This document shows, one piece after another, positions 1 to 11,000 of a stretch of 64,000 nucleotides of DNA (position 1 is its first letter; every line of letters begins with the position of its first letter). The notes under the pieces were generated by a model. It was not told the origin of the DNA. It searched no databases and saw only the letters and a program-made list of their open reading frames with translations. This DNA comes from Limnanthes douglasii subsp. nivea (lineage: Eukaryota; Streptophyta; Magnoliopsida; Brassicales; Limnanthaceae), in NCBI GenBank assembly GCA_036936605.1, contig JAUPFV010000005.1, forward strand, positions 236,373,770 to 236,437,769, read 5' to 3'. A program made the position numbers and the translations under genes.

Positions 1-2476
1 GGTTGCCCTGAAATAATTAAATTTGTCCTAAAACTTAACCTCTTCTACGATAATCAGAACCACTCATATATATCCAAGTAGTTTATGGGGTACGCAACTT
101 ATAATCAAAGTCCTATCTATAATGCAAGATTCATACAATAAAACACCACCGAAACAAATGTCTTCTTCCACACTATCAAATAAGAGGTAGAATGCAGGCT
201 TATGACACATCAAAGTCTTCAGTAAATTTTTAACTAAAAGTATTCAGTGTCCGTAGTCCGTACCTTTTGAGAAGTTATCTTTCCATCTATCCTATGCTGA
301 TGGATCTTCAAGTCAGGCTTGTGAAAGTTTGCTGCGGGTTCGCGATATTGTATCTTTAATTTCAGCTTTTGAGGATTGCTGTTGACATTATGAAACTTAT
401 CCTGCAATTTTGGCTATCATGAATTCAATAACATAAAACAAAGGAAGACAAATATTGTTCATGAAAATCTCAATTAATATGGTAATTTATCTTAGGGTTG
501 GAGAAAAGAAAAACTGAAACAATACCTTAGGGTTGGAGAAACTGTCATTAACCAGCAGCATTTGAGGTTCGAAATTGTTCCTGGATATTGTTCCTCGATC
601 TTCACAATAGGCTGGACACCGCCCAAATACGGTGTCCTGAAAAAGTAAAACACGGTGGCTTAGCTTTTTGAGTTTACTTAATCAAACACAAACACTGAAC
701 CCATCCATAATCCATTCAACATTCACGAGAAATCAACTAAAACAAACAACAAACAACAGTAACATTTGAAAAGGAAATCCAGTCAACTTACATTGATTTC
801 AAGAGAAGGAGGACTCCATGATTCATCATCGCCGTTCCACTCACGATGTAACCTCAAATTCCACTCATATACTTCAACTTCTACCAAATCATCATAGAAT
901 CCAACAAGGAACCTCGCAGTGTCAACTATACCTTTGACTACACCCTGAATCCAGCACCCTATGGTTTGTCAACTATACCATTTTGAAGTTAAGAGAGAAA
1001 AGTATGCGCAGGCTTACGTACAAGATAGGGTTTAGCATACTGTTTTGCTCCACTTCCAGAACGTTGTGGATCACCTCTTCGTGAATCTATAACCAACAAA
1101 AATGCAATGTTATATTTAGCATAATAAAGTCAAAGTTTATAGCCAATTGAAGCAAAGCCAGAGAACAAAAAATAATGAAGACTAAACTACTTTATTGACA
1201 TGTGATCGACATAGACATACAAAAGAAATTGTCGATTCTCAGATCGCAACTTCATTGGAAATTGAACGATAACAATGAATTAGAAACAGAAAAAAATTGA
1301 ATCATATAATAGTTTGAATACCTACAAAGCCTCATTATCATATAATTCAGCTCTTAAAGGACCAAATTCCACCAGTAATCAAAGTCAATAATAAATTTCA
1401 ATTTCTTCTACCTTGTAACACGATCTATAAATAATATTGTCCGCTCAAAAAAAAAGTAAACCTTGTGTCAAATTGAGTTTCAAAAAGAAAAGAAAAAAAA
1501 TAGCAAAACCATGAGATACTGATTATATCTGTATGGAACACATACAGCTCGTAGTTATATGGAACTTACCGCCGTGACTGCCAAAATCAATCAACACCGT
1601 ATAGGACAGGCATTGAACAGTGCATCGTCCCTCGACTATCGTGTTTGGTGGCAGATGGTCCCTTGACTTTCAAATGTCCGTTGACAGTCCCTGGACTATC
1701 GCGTTTGGATAATGTTAGTCCACCAGATCCTCTGATTTTTAAGAGGCTGCCACCTGTTACCATAGTCCCCACATTTTTGTATCACCACTAGTCGCTTGAG
1801 TTTAGGTCAAACCAAAAATGTAGAATATTACGGATAACTAAACTCAAAGGACTAGTAATGATAAAAAATATAAGAACTATGGTGACAGGTGAAAGCCTCT
1901 CATGATCAGAGGATCTGGTGGACTAACTCCAGGGACTATCCCTATTCTGCCACCAAATGCGATAGTTGAGGGACGATGTAATATTTAACGCCTATAGGAC
2001 AACATACACAATAATACACAAACATGTCTCGAGATCCAGATCCAGGTATGGAACTACCTCGGCTTTTACTATTTTAAACCTACAAAGCCTTTATTGACAT
2101 GTGAGAAAACAAGGAGAAAATCAACATAGACCTACAAAAGAAATCATTGGAAATTGAACCATAACAATGAATTAGAAACAGAACAAGATTGAATCTTATA
2201 ATTGTTTGAATACCTACAAAGCCTTGTTATCATGTAATTCAGCTCTTAAGGACCAACTTCCACGGTGCTCCAGTGATCAAAGTCAATAAAAAAATTCAAT
2301 TTCTTCTACCTTGTAACACTGTTCACTCAAAAAAAAAAGTAATCAAATACTCAAATTATTGCCTTGTCAAATTGAGTTTCAGAAAGATAAGTAACAAAAC
2401 CATGAGATAGTGATTATATCTTTATGGAACACGTACAGCTCGTAGTTATATGGAGCTTACCATCAGGATCACCCAT
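1..2476 (-). CDS. Multi-exon gene with two Agenet-like segments, partial (3' end off window)
   Basis: Six exons on the minus strand: 2461-2476 (ATG), 1018-1086, 792-958, 526-636, 264-401, and the first 7 bases of another at 1-7. The five introns have GT donors (GTAAGC, GTAAGC, GTAAGT, GTATTG, GTACGG) and AG acceptors, and phases match at every junction, giving 167 uninterrupted codons before the partial exon. An in-frame TAG lies four codons before the ATG, which supports this start. The protein begins MGDPDDSRRGDPQRSG. Exon 3 carries a segment with RFLVGFYDD and LRLHREWNGD; exon 5 carries LKIQYREP and DLKIHQHRIDGK. This spacing of a beta-rich stretch followed by LR.H.EW..G resembles plant Agenet/Tudor-like (DUF724-type) repeats, which in known proteins bind histone tails or act in chromatin and RNA transport. 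The family call is by eye; the exon structure is stronger than the name. No expression evidence is available here. Confidence 0.6.
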
Positions 2477-2616
2477 GTCCCTTTGCTACATCTGAATTTG
2501 CTGTCGCCCCAAAATCAATCAACACCGTATAGGACAATATACACAAACAGGTCTCTCGAACCACAACCAGAACGAGATCCAGATCCAGGTATGGATCTAC
2601 CTCGGCTTTTACTATT
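1191..2616. repeat. Tandem duplication of leader/exon 1 of the minus-strand gene
   Basis: Two direct copies, about 1191-2074 and 2090-2616, align through several conserved blocks (for example CATGAGATA.TGATTATATCT, CAGCTCGTAGTTATATGGA and the stretch ending in CGAGATCCAGATCCAGGTATGG). The right copy holds the ATG exon. The left copy lies in intron 1, lacks about 30 bases including the ATG, but keeps a GTAAGT donor at 1564-1569 and is interrupted by a MITE. The left copy could act as an alternative non-initiating exon. Confidence 0.8.
1609..1992. mobile_element. Foldback Mutator-like MITE with 9-bp target duplication
   Basis: The 384-bp insertion is bounded by the direct repeat TATAGGACA (1600-1608 and 1993-2001). 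It starts GGCATTGAACAGTGCATCG and ends with the inverted, diverged counterpart (CGATGTAATATTTAACGCC). Inverted similarity continues inwards (GTCCCTCGACTATCG / CGATAGTTGAGGGAC; GTCCACCAGATCCTCTGAT / ATCAGAGGATCTGGTGGAC), so most of the element is a long hairpin. A 9-bp target duplication with long terminal inverted repeats is the hallmark of Mutator-like elements. The paralogous tandem copy carries the unfilled site once (2528-2536). It has no coding capacity. Confidence 0.9.
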
Positions 2617-2625
2617 TTTATCCAT
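2515..2625 (-). CDS. Upstream ORF in the 5' leader of the Agenet-like gene
   Basis: A 36-codon ORF starts MDKNSKSRGRSIPG, is rich in Ser, Gly and Arg, and ends in TGA 38 bases before the main ATG. It lies in the presumed 5' leader, downstream of a CT-rich stretch (about 2640-2690) typical of plant leaders. If transcribed it could reduce initiation at the main start. Its function is unknown and it may be chance. Confidence 0.3.
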   Translation of the reverse strand: MDKNSKSRGRSIPGSGSRSGCGSRDLFVYIVLYGVD

Positions 2626-3747
2626 AGAGGATCTAGACGGCGAACAAAGACCGAGAGAGGGGAGAGAGAGACGAAGCTTAGGTTATTTTTGTGACTTTTC
2701 TCTGATTCCTAGGATTGACAGCTTTCATACTGTTTTGCCAAAATAAGTTAGTTACTCTTGTTATCACCGTCGAATTTAATGTGATTTACTTCATAAATTA
2801 GCTTTTAGTATCTACGTTAAATGGATCTACTAACCTAAACTAAATTTATATTGTTTAGCTATTTTTTATTTTAAATTAAATTCTTTTATACGGTCTTTCG
2901 GATGATAAGATAAACGAACCCATTCATTTTTAACCAATAATATAAAGATTAACGCTACAAATACGGACAAATTTACGCCAAGTAATAATATCAGGCTTGG
3001 GTCCATCATTCAAGATTATTATTATTATTATTTTAATTATTTTTACATATTAAAATAGTTTTTAAAACGGTTTAACATTTATTTACTTTTTAAAATATTA
3101 TTTTTAGAAAAAATAGACCTCAATCGTGCTTTACCAAAAACAATACAATTTCATATGTATTGCTCAAGATCTGGATTTCGTTGAACCATCATAAGTCTTC
3201 CTAAAGCTGCTTTGAACGGTTCCAAAATTGCTTGGATTTTGCTCTCTTTTCGGTCAATCTCAGCTCGTTTCCTTCTCCGGGAAACTCTCAACCCATTTTC
3301 TTACATAACTTAAGTAACGACTCTATTGATTCAATAAAATTCTTTTTAAGTTAAGGTACTTTGGGGATGCTCTAGCCTAATTCTGAATTCTGCTCTCTCT
3401 TGCCTACTAGCCTAGCATGGTGGGTATGTTTTTCAGCAATGGTTCTGTTTTTGGTAAGTGTCCAATCTTGGTGAAAACCGTTGTACGATTGTCACTCTAT
3501 CCTCCTCGAGATTCTTGCTTTACTCTTTGCATCCTTTCAGCAGCTTGGTCTCTCTTCGCGTCTCAGCTGAAATCGTAACGCCTCTTCTCTGGAATTGTTT
3601 TTGCTTTGGAAATGCATCGCCAAGTTGTCTAGGGTTTCTTTGTATCGGGTTCAATATTGAATCGGGTCTTGGTTGTAGGCTTTTTAGCCTTTCTCTATAT
3701 TTTAGCCTACTTTGAAGGCACATCGCTAATAAAATTCAGGTTCATTT

Positions 3748-3748
3748 A

Positions 3749-3797
<49 letters not shown>

Positions 3798-3819
3798 TAA
3801 TAATAATAATAATAATAAT
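3748..3819. repeat. (AAT)n microsatellite
   Basis: About 24 AAT triplets with one interruption, lying at the junction of units 1 and 2 of the local triplication. Confidence 0.95.
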
Positions 3820-4202
3820 CACTTCTAGTATTTAAGTTAAATTGATCTACTGTTCTAAACTAAATCTATACTGTTTAGCTAATTTTTTATTTTAAATTAA
3901 ATTTTTTTATACGGTCCAACTTAAATATAGTCTCATTATTTCGGTAAGAATTTTAACATATATTGACAATGTCATAAAGATAAACGAAGCCCATTCATTT
4001 TAAACCAATAAAATAAAGTTTAAGATTATACATATGAAACGTTTTGCGTCGAACCCTGAGCAATAATATCAGGCTTTGGTCCATCACTGATTATTATTAT
4101 TTTAATTATTCTTACAAGTTAAAATAGTTTTTAAAACAGTTTATTATTGATATTTTATTCTAAAGAATGCTATTTGTTGACAAAATAGACCTCAATCGTG
4201 GT

Positions 4203-4840
4203 TAGGGCTGTCAACTGTTCTCGGGAACCGAGAACCGGATCGGAACCGAACCGATAAGGACCGGACCGAATCTTAATGGTCCGGTTCGCGGTTTCATTCT
4301 AAAAACCGAAAACCGATAAGGAACCGAAACAAAAAACCGGTTAGGAACCGAACCGATAAAACCGATAAACTGATCGAACCGACAAAGAATCGAACCGATA
4401 AAATCGATAGGACCGAAAGAACTAATACGGGATCGAACCGATGAAACCGATAAACCGGTAGAACCGATAAGAAATAATAAAACCGTTAAAATCGATTATT
4501 TATTATTATTATATATTCTTTTATAAATTATAATTTTTTTAAGAAAATGAAAGATCAACTTATAAATTTTAGTTTTTATATCATTTATTTTAATAAAAAA
4601 AATTAAAAATCAATTTTAATTGATTTTATTTTTTTTAAGTGGACCGGACCGAAACGGGACCGGACCGAACCGAACTCGGATCGAACCGGAACCGGACCGG
4701 ACCGAACCGAAAGCTTAGTGGTTCGGTTCCAAAAATTAGAACCGAAAGCTTAGCGGTCCGGTCCGGGCCGAACCGATAAGCTTAGCGGTCCGGTCCGGTT
4801 CCTTCAAAACCCGGACCGAACCGGACCGATAACCGCCCTA
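4203..4840. mobile_element. hAT-type MITE rich in GGTTCGGTTC/CCGGACCGAACC motifs
   Basis: The 638-bp insertion has terminal inverted repeats TAGGGCTGTCA / TAGGGCGGTTA and imperfect 8-bp flanks ATCGTGGT and ATCGGGCT (6 of 8 match). Units 1 and 3 of the surrounding triplication lack it. The ends consist of many copies of CCGGACCGAACC-like motifs on both strands and the centre is AT-rich. TAGGG-type ends, 8-bp duplications and subterminal motif clusters are typical of non-autonomous hAT elements. It has no coding capacity. Confidence 0.8.
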
Positions 4841-5872
4841 ATCGGGCTTACCAAAAACAATATTATTTCATATGTGTTGCTCAACATTTGGGTTTCGCTG
4901 AACCATTAGAGGTCTTCCTAAAGCTGCTCGAGGGTTCTGAGGTTGCTTGGATTCTGCTCTCTTTTCTGTCAATCTCAGCTCGTCGCCTTCTCCAAGAAAC
5001 TCTCAACCTTATTTTCTTACCTAGCTTAAGGAGTGATTCTATTGATTCAATAAAATCCTTCTTAATTTTAAGCTACTTTGGCGATGGTCTACCTTAATTC
5101 TGAATTCTGCTCTCTCTTTCCTGCTAGCCTAGCATGGTGGGTATGCTTCTGAGCAATGGTTCTGTTTTTGGTAATTGTTGAGTCTTGGTGAAAGCCGTTG
5201 TAGGATTGTCACTCTATCCTCCTTTAGATTATTGCTTTACTTTTTGCATCTTTTCATCAGCTTGATAGCGCTTCTTCTCTGTAATTGTTTTTGCTTTGAA
5301 AACAGAGCGCCAAGTTGTCTATTTCTCTGTATCGGGTTCAATATTGAATCGGTTCTTGGTTATAGGCTTTTTAGTCTTTCTCTGTAAGTTAGCCTGCTTT
5401 GAAGGCACATCATTAATATAAATGAGTTTAATTTAAAATAATAATAACTTCTAATATCTAAGTCAAATTGATCTACTCTACTAAACCAAATCTATGTCGT
5501 TTAGCTAATTTTTATTTTAAATTAATTTTTTCTATAAGGTCCTACGTAGATATTGTCTCACTATTTTGGTACAAATTTTAACATATACTGATAAGGTCGT
5601 AAAGATGAACGAAGCTCAATCATTTTTAACCACTGACATAAGGTTTAAGGTTATAATTTATAAATATGAAAAGCTTTGCGTCGAAACCTGAGCAATAATA
5701 TCAGCCTTTGGTCCATCACTCGAGATTATTATTATTATTTTAATTATTCTTACATGTTAAAGCAATTTTTAAAACGGTTTATTAGTGATATTGTATTCTA
5801 AAAAATATTTTTTGTCGAGAAAATAGACATCAATCGTCCTTACCAAAAACAATATTATTTTATATATTCTGC

Positions 5873-7927
5873 TCAAAATTGAAAAAGAATAATAAAGGTT
5901 TATAATTATGACTTCATGTAAAAAAAGAACAAAAGATAATTGAAATTAAAAATTATATAAAAAATTGGGTTATGGTTTTACGAAAATGTTTTTTATAATA
6001 AATTTTAATACTGATTATTAGTTCAAATATATAAAAGAAAATTAGACCTAATAATGATATTCAATAAATTGAAAAGATAATGAGTTCTTTCTAATCAAGG
6101 AAATAAAGACATAACAAATAAAACAAACTCCTTTCATTCAGATGAGACTGTGTTTTTGTATAAAAATTTATATATTTTTTCCATCTCCCTCTAGTAAAAT
6201 TTCAACGCCCAAAATCTTTCATGAAAACAATATTCATGTGGCAATTCTTACTCTATAGGATACTTATATTCAGTGGGAGTATTATTTTAAATTTAGTTTT
6301 CAGTTTTGTATGCATATAGTAATTTGAACAATACAATAATTTTGATGTTTCTCTTACTTCTTGCATTAAGCGATCTCAATTCAATAATATCTGACCAGTT
6401 GAAGTTGACACATGTTAATTATAGGTTTGTGTCACACTTTCATGCTACACTCCATAAAAATGAGGGTTTATTAATGTGATAGTTAAGAATACATTTATTG
6501 TAAAACCATTACACAAACGTAAGATATGATGTAACCTCTTTGGTTCATTGACATGAATAGACATTCAGACATTATATGTGAACAACAACGTTTTATAATG
6601 CATAATTTGGATGGATACGTTTTATAACGTATTCAGGCATGTTGTTATAAGTCTACTTTTATTTTTAAGTCTTTTGAAAGTATATGTAAAGTGTATATAC
6701 TAGTTAAGATAATGATTATTTTGAGGGAGGAACCATTAGTCCAACACTTTAGTATTGGACTCTTAATAGCCTAATTATGGTTATAGTCCCCTGCATCAGC
6801 TAGAACTTCTGAGTATAACTACAAATAAAACCTAAAGGATAGTTAAGTGAAACAAGAGACAATGAGGTAGATTAAATATTAAAAAAGGTTAATAGAATGA
6901 CCTAATGATAATTTAGTGAACTAGGTTCACTAACTATAAAAAGGTTTGACCTCACCCTAAATAATTTTTTATCTTGAATATTTATTTTAATTTGTCTCTC
7001 CTAGTTCTGCTCTCTCTTCTTTATGCAAGTTTTATTCAACGAGTTATAAGGATATTGTTCTTTATTCTTCGAGAACAATCTAGTGAGCAACTAACATAGT
7101 TTTTGGAAGATTTTTTACCCATCGATCTCTACCAATCGGACTATCACTACCATAATAATGTTCAATTGTAAGACTACGAGGATGTAAAGTGGTAAGCCTA
7201 AATCTTCATCTTAAATATATCTCAATACATGTATTAGTGATTGGGATATTGGAATGATCAAAGGTTTGGAACTTTTGTGATTCATGAAATAAAACAAACC
7301 TTTATTTCTTTAGGAGAACTATTCTTTATGGTGGTGTTTATCATAAGGTTATTGGTGTGGTTTTATTATGTATTATTATAATTTTGCATATAAATGTAGA
7401 CTATATGTTTGCAATAATTTTATAAACATCGTTAAGCTTGGACTTATTATTATGGTTTATATAGTAGAAAACTTTTAGCATAATATACATTTGTCTATAT
7501 AGCATTGACCATCACGAGTTGGTTATTTGGTCATCTCATGGATTTTGGCTATATTTGTATCCAATCATTGTGAATTTATTGGTTGAAAACCATATATGAT
7601 TTTGAAAATTTTATAAATTGGATTCGGTTTTATGGCAGAATGTAGTATGACTATAAAAAATGATGGTATGAGAAACATGATCATTTGAAAAGTTCGTCAA
7701 CTACATCTCTATTTATGGTCATGGCCGTTGGAGCTATGTTCTGGGCACTTCTCATTCCCTTTTATACACATATATTAGTGTTATATATATTCTAGAACTT
7801 CAAAGATATGGTAAAAGCTACCGGTTAAAATGGATTAATTATCTGAAACCTGATCCGTGGGAGTTTCTCACCTCAAGAAGCTTTTCTTACCCTCGAACTC
7901 CATAGAATTCTTAGGAACACGTACTAC
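5873..7927. other. AT-rich intergenic DNA, no gene seen
   Basis: No conserved ORF. The part from about 6735 to 7930 has stretches reminiscent of retrotransposon LTRs: a TATA-like TATAAAAAGG on plus near 6936, a CT-rich block near 6995-7020, and a TATAAAAGGG on minus near 7763. No matching partner copy was found, so no element is claimed. Confidence 0.5.
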
Positions 7928-8019
7928 CATATACTTAATGACATTACTTTTATTATTGGAATATATTAAGATACTGACCGAATATATATTTAGCGTGTTG
8001 GTCCATAAATATTCCAACA
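7928..8019 (-). repeat. 3' LTR start of copia A (remainder unrecognisable)
   Basis: About 92 bases align with the first part of the 5' LTR (TTTATTATTGGA...GACCGAATATATATTTAGC). The next bases to the left do not match the 5' LTR, so this LTR is truncated, replaced, or has a different U3. Confidence 0.6.
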
Positions 8020-8599
8020 ATCTCCCAATTGGAGCGTCATATGCTACTCAAGAATATATTCATCTTTAATAGAATCCCTAAATTTATAGTTAATAAGTGA
8101 ATGGTACAACCTCATATATAATCAATAAATAATAAAAGGATAGATACATATCTCTCGTAGTATGAACATTATGATGCAATAATAATCACATTATTTCCAT
8201 CGATCAATTACTTGGGTAAATTACGGTGTGTGCCTTAAGAGTAATATAAATTGTAATCGCACATATATACTCTTAAATAGTCCTACATTTATAGATTTAA
8301 TAAAATAACATATGTTAATAAACATAACCCAATATATATAGTGCAATAAATCTTTATGTATATAATATTGCAAATATCATCGGATTTTATTATAAAACTC
8401 ACACCGAAACTAATAATCCTCTAAATCAACTATACTCATACTGATATTATGTTACTGGAAAACCTTAGGCAACACCGTATTTATAAAATCATTCGCTATC
8501 ATGAAGTTTGTGTCAATGTTATCTATCGTTATAGGGCCAATCTAATTTAGATTTAATATATATATGAACTTTATGTCTATATTTTTGGACCTAGACGAG

Positions 8600-10450
8600 C
8601 TCTTATTACCGTTAGAGTACTACACTATGTAGTTATTATTGCAGTACAACTTCATGGGGACCATAGATCTTCGAGTTAACACTAAAAAGTGTTATTTTTT
8701 CACGATATATTATTTCTTTAATATTATCATTGAGAAAAGTTATATTCATATTAACTTTATGACGGTTAAGATCAAAGTGTGCAACAAATGCCATGATTGT
8801 TCTAAAAGAATTATTCATTGATACTAGAGATAAGGTTTCTTTAAAATCAATCCCTTCATGCTAAGTATAATATTTTTCCCAATAAGGCGTGCTTTATGTC
8901 TTTCCACATTACCTAAGGAGTTACATTTGGTTTTATAAACCCACTTATAACCAACTACATTTTTTCTTTCGGGTAATGGGACAAGTTATCATACTGCATT
9001 ATCTTGCATCGATTTATACTCTTCATTTATAACGTTAATTCACTTCCAATAGTCAGATATTTTCATACCTTATTTGTAGCATTAAAGATCATATACGGGT
9101 CCAACATATATCTTCTTGAAGATATATTATAAAATCTAAATCTATATTATTTTTATTTTCTCTCGTTGACCTTCTTAAAGATATTATTACTTTCTTTTGC
9201 ACTTCTTGAGAATGTAGAGTTTGATGTTCATGAATAATTGTGGACGATTATCTTGAGGTTCTTCTTTTTCAAACCGGACCATATCAATATCTTGTTTAAA
9301 ATCCTCAAGTGAAACATCACTGTTATTATGAGTATAACTTTATTTTACCGGGGCCAAAATGATTAGAACTAAATTCCAATATTTCCATACATGAGTATCT
9401 TCGTTGGCCTTCATGAATCTTTATAGATTCTTCCTCATAATGAATATATGCTCTATTATTCTTCCCTCAAACTTAATATTATTTAGAAAATTTATCATAC
9501 CTGTTTTATACTACTATCAATGAGACGATCATAAAACTTTAAACCCTTAAAGTATTCAAACTAACCGATGAAATAACAACTATCTAGTTTTAGAGACAAT
9601 TTATTTTCTTGAGGTTTGTAAGATCTTACCTCTATTAAAGACCTCCACGTATGCAAATGTTTTAAATTACGGTTACGCCTATTCCAAAAGTTCATATGGG
9701 GCCCTAACAGTTACCTTAGTGGGTACTCAGTTGAGTATATAAGTGACATATTTGATAGCTTCCCCCCAAAGAGATAATGATAAAGATTAATTACTTATCA
9801 TACTTATAATTATAATCTTTGGTGTATGATTCTTCTCTCAGATATACCATTCATGTGGGGAGAACCTGATATTATATACTGAGGGACCAAACCACACTTC
9901 TCTAGGTATTTTGTAAATGGTTATTAATGTTTTTCACATGATCTGTCACATTTACCATAATATTCACCAAAATGGTCAGATCTAACACTCTAAATGCTCT
10001 TACCGAGTTTTTCTTACTTAAGTCTTAAAAGCTTTGAACTTGTCCATGGTCTCATACTTTTTTTTTTAAAGAGATGGAGGCATCATAAACAAGAGATATC
10101 ATCTATAAATCATATGAAGTACCGTTGCATGTTCCATGATTCTTTTGGAAAATGTCCACATATATTAGTATATATACTATTTTCCATAAGACAACAATAT
10201 TCATACAAGTCTATAATTGGAAAGGAAATTAAGTTCCTTGGAAAAGTAAGAACACATATTACATTCACTAAATACAGTACACGTCTAGTATAAAGTTCTA
10301 AATCGAAATGTGCCAACACACGGCATGAGTTTATCTCTGCTGTGAAAATAGATCTTTCATTCTTATTTAGAATCATGTTATTTAATGTACCCTTCAAAGA
10401 AATACACATGAGTTGTTGCAGCCGAATCAACCCACCATATAATATTTTCC
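8600..10450 (-). pseudogene. Copia A pol remnant (protease-integrase-reverse transcriptase)
   Basis: Minus-strand fragments in order: a protease site WWVDSAATTHV just right of 10410 (copia consensus DSGATTH, so Gly is replaced by Ala); a pre-integrase segment containing FPRNLISFPIIDLYEY (10110-10430); an integrase-end stretch EAIKYVTYILN near 9760-9720; and a reverse transcriptase segment at 8636-8818 with SFRTIMAFVAHFDLNRH followed by ITFLNDNIKE, matching the conserved start of the copia catalytic domain. Many stops and frameshifts separate the fragments, so no functional polyprotein is possible. Confidence 0.8.
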
Positions 10451-10539
10451 ATATAAACTAAATTACTTTACGAAACAACCAAATATATGAGAGCACCTTT
10501 GCTTAGCATGTTAAACTAGCGTTTCTTACTGTGTTTCTT

Positions 10540-11000
10540 GAGATGTATTTTCTCTTTGCAGAAAAAGTATTGACCAACCGTCGATTTCTTAATATTTTTC
10601 ATCTTAGGTGGACCATTGTATGGTCTTTTGCCATCATATTTTTTCTTAAGCCCTATCCTCTTATTGGATGCTACCATGTTCACTTTAGCTATTACTCTTT
10701 TAACATGTCCTCTTGTGTAGTGTCTGCAATCAACTCATTGATTGCCAATTTTTCCTACATGCAATTATAAGTGGATTGGAAGTGCATAAACGTTTGGGTA
10801 AGGATTAAAATTAAACCCCACCACGCACTCTCAACGTAATTATACGCCTATTATCTTTAAATTTTAGGCAATCATAGACATTCCCAAGACATGCTCGCGG
10901 GTTTTACCTTTGCTAGTGTATTTGTTGGTAGTTAATGATATATTACATCTCTACCTTTTCATTCTTAGCAAATGATTTCTCTACCTTCACAAAAAATCAA
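10540..11000 (-). pseudogene. Copia A gag remnant
   Basis: On minus, KLAINELIADTTQEDMLKE near 10760-10700 matches the copia gag (UBN2) motif KWTINELIA..VQEE. A degraded zinc knuckle (FFCKEKIHLKKHSKK) lies near 10590-10545. The upstream gag and leader extend toward 12300 without a readable frame. Confidence 0.65.

Larger units (their letters stand above)
2802..5872. repeat. Three-copy direct repeat of a ~1-kb non-coding module
   Basis: Unit 1 (about 2802-3822), unit 2 (about 3823-5437) and partial unit 3 (about 5438-5872) all begin with a TCTA.GTTAAAT.GATCTACT-like block and share ordered blocks, including the CAGGCTTGGGTCCATCA-like block and the CCTCAATCGT...ACCAAAAACAATA block. Units 1 and 2 also share the ATTCTGAATTCTGCTCTCTCTT and GGTTCTGTTTTTGGTAA blocks. 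Unit 2 is longer because of a MITE. The CT-rich stretches and GGTAAGT-like sites could derive from a gene 5' region, but no long ORF is conserved between copies. Confidence 0.8.

Noticed and set aside
7857..8069. 70-codon plus-strand ORF across the copia A 3' LTR
   Set aside because: It is antisense to the LTR and polypurine tract and carries no domain.
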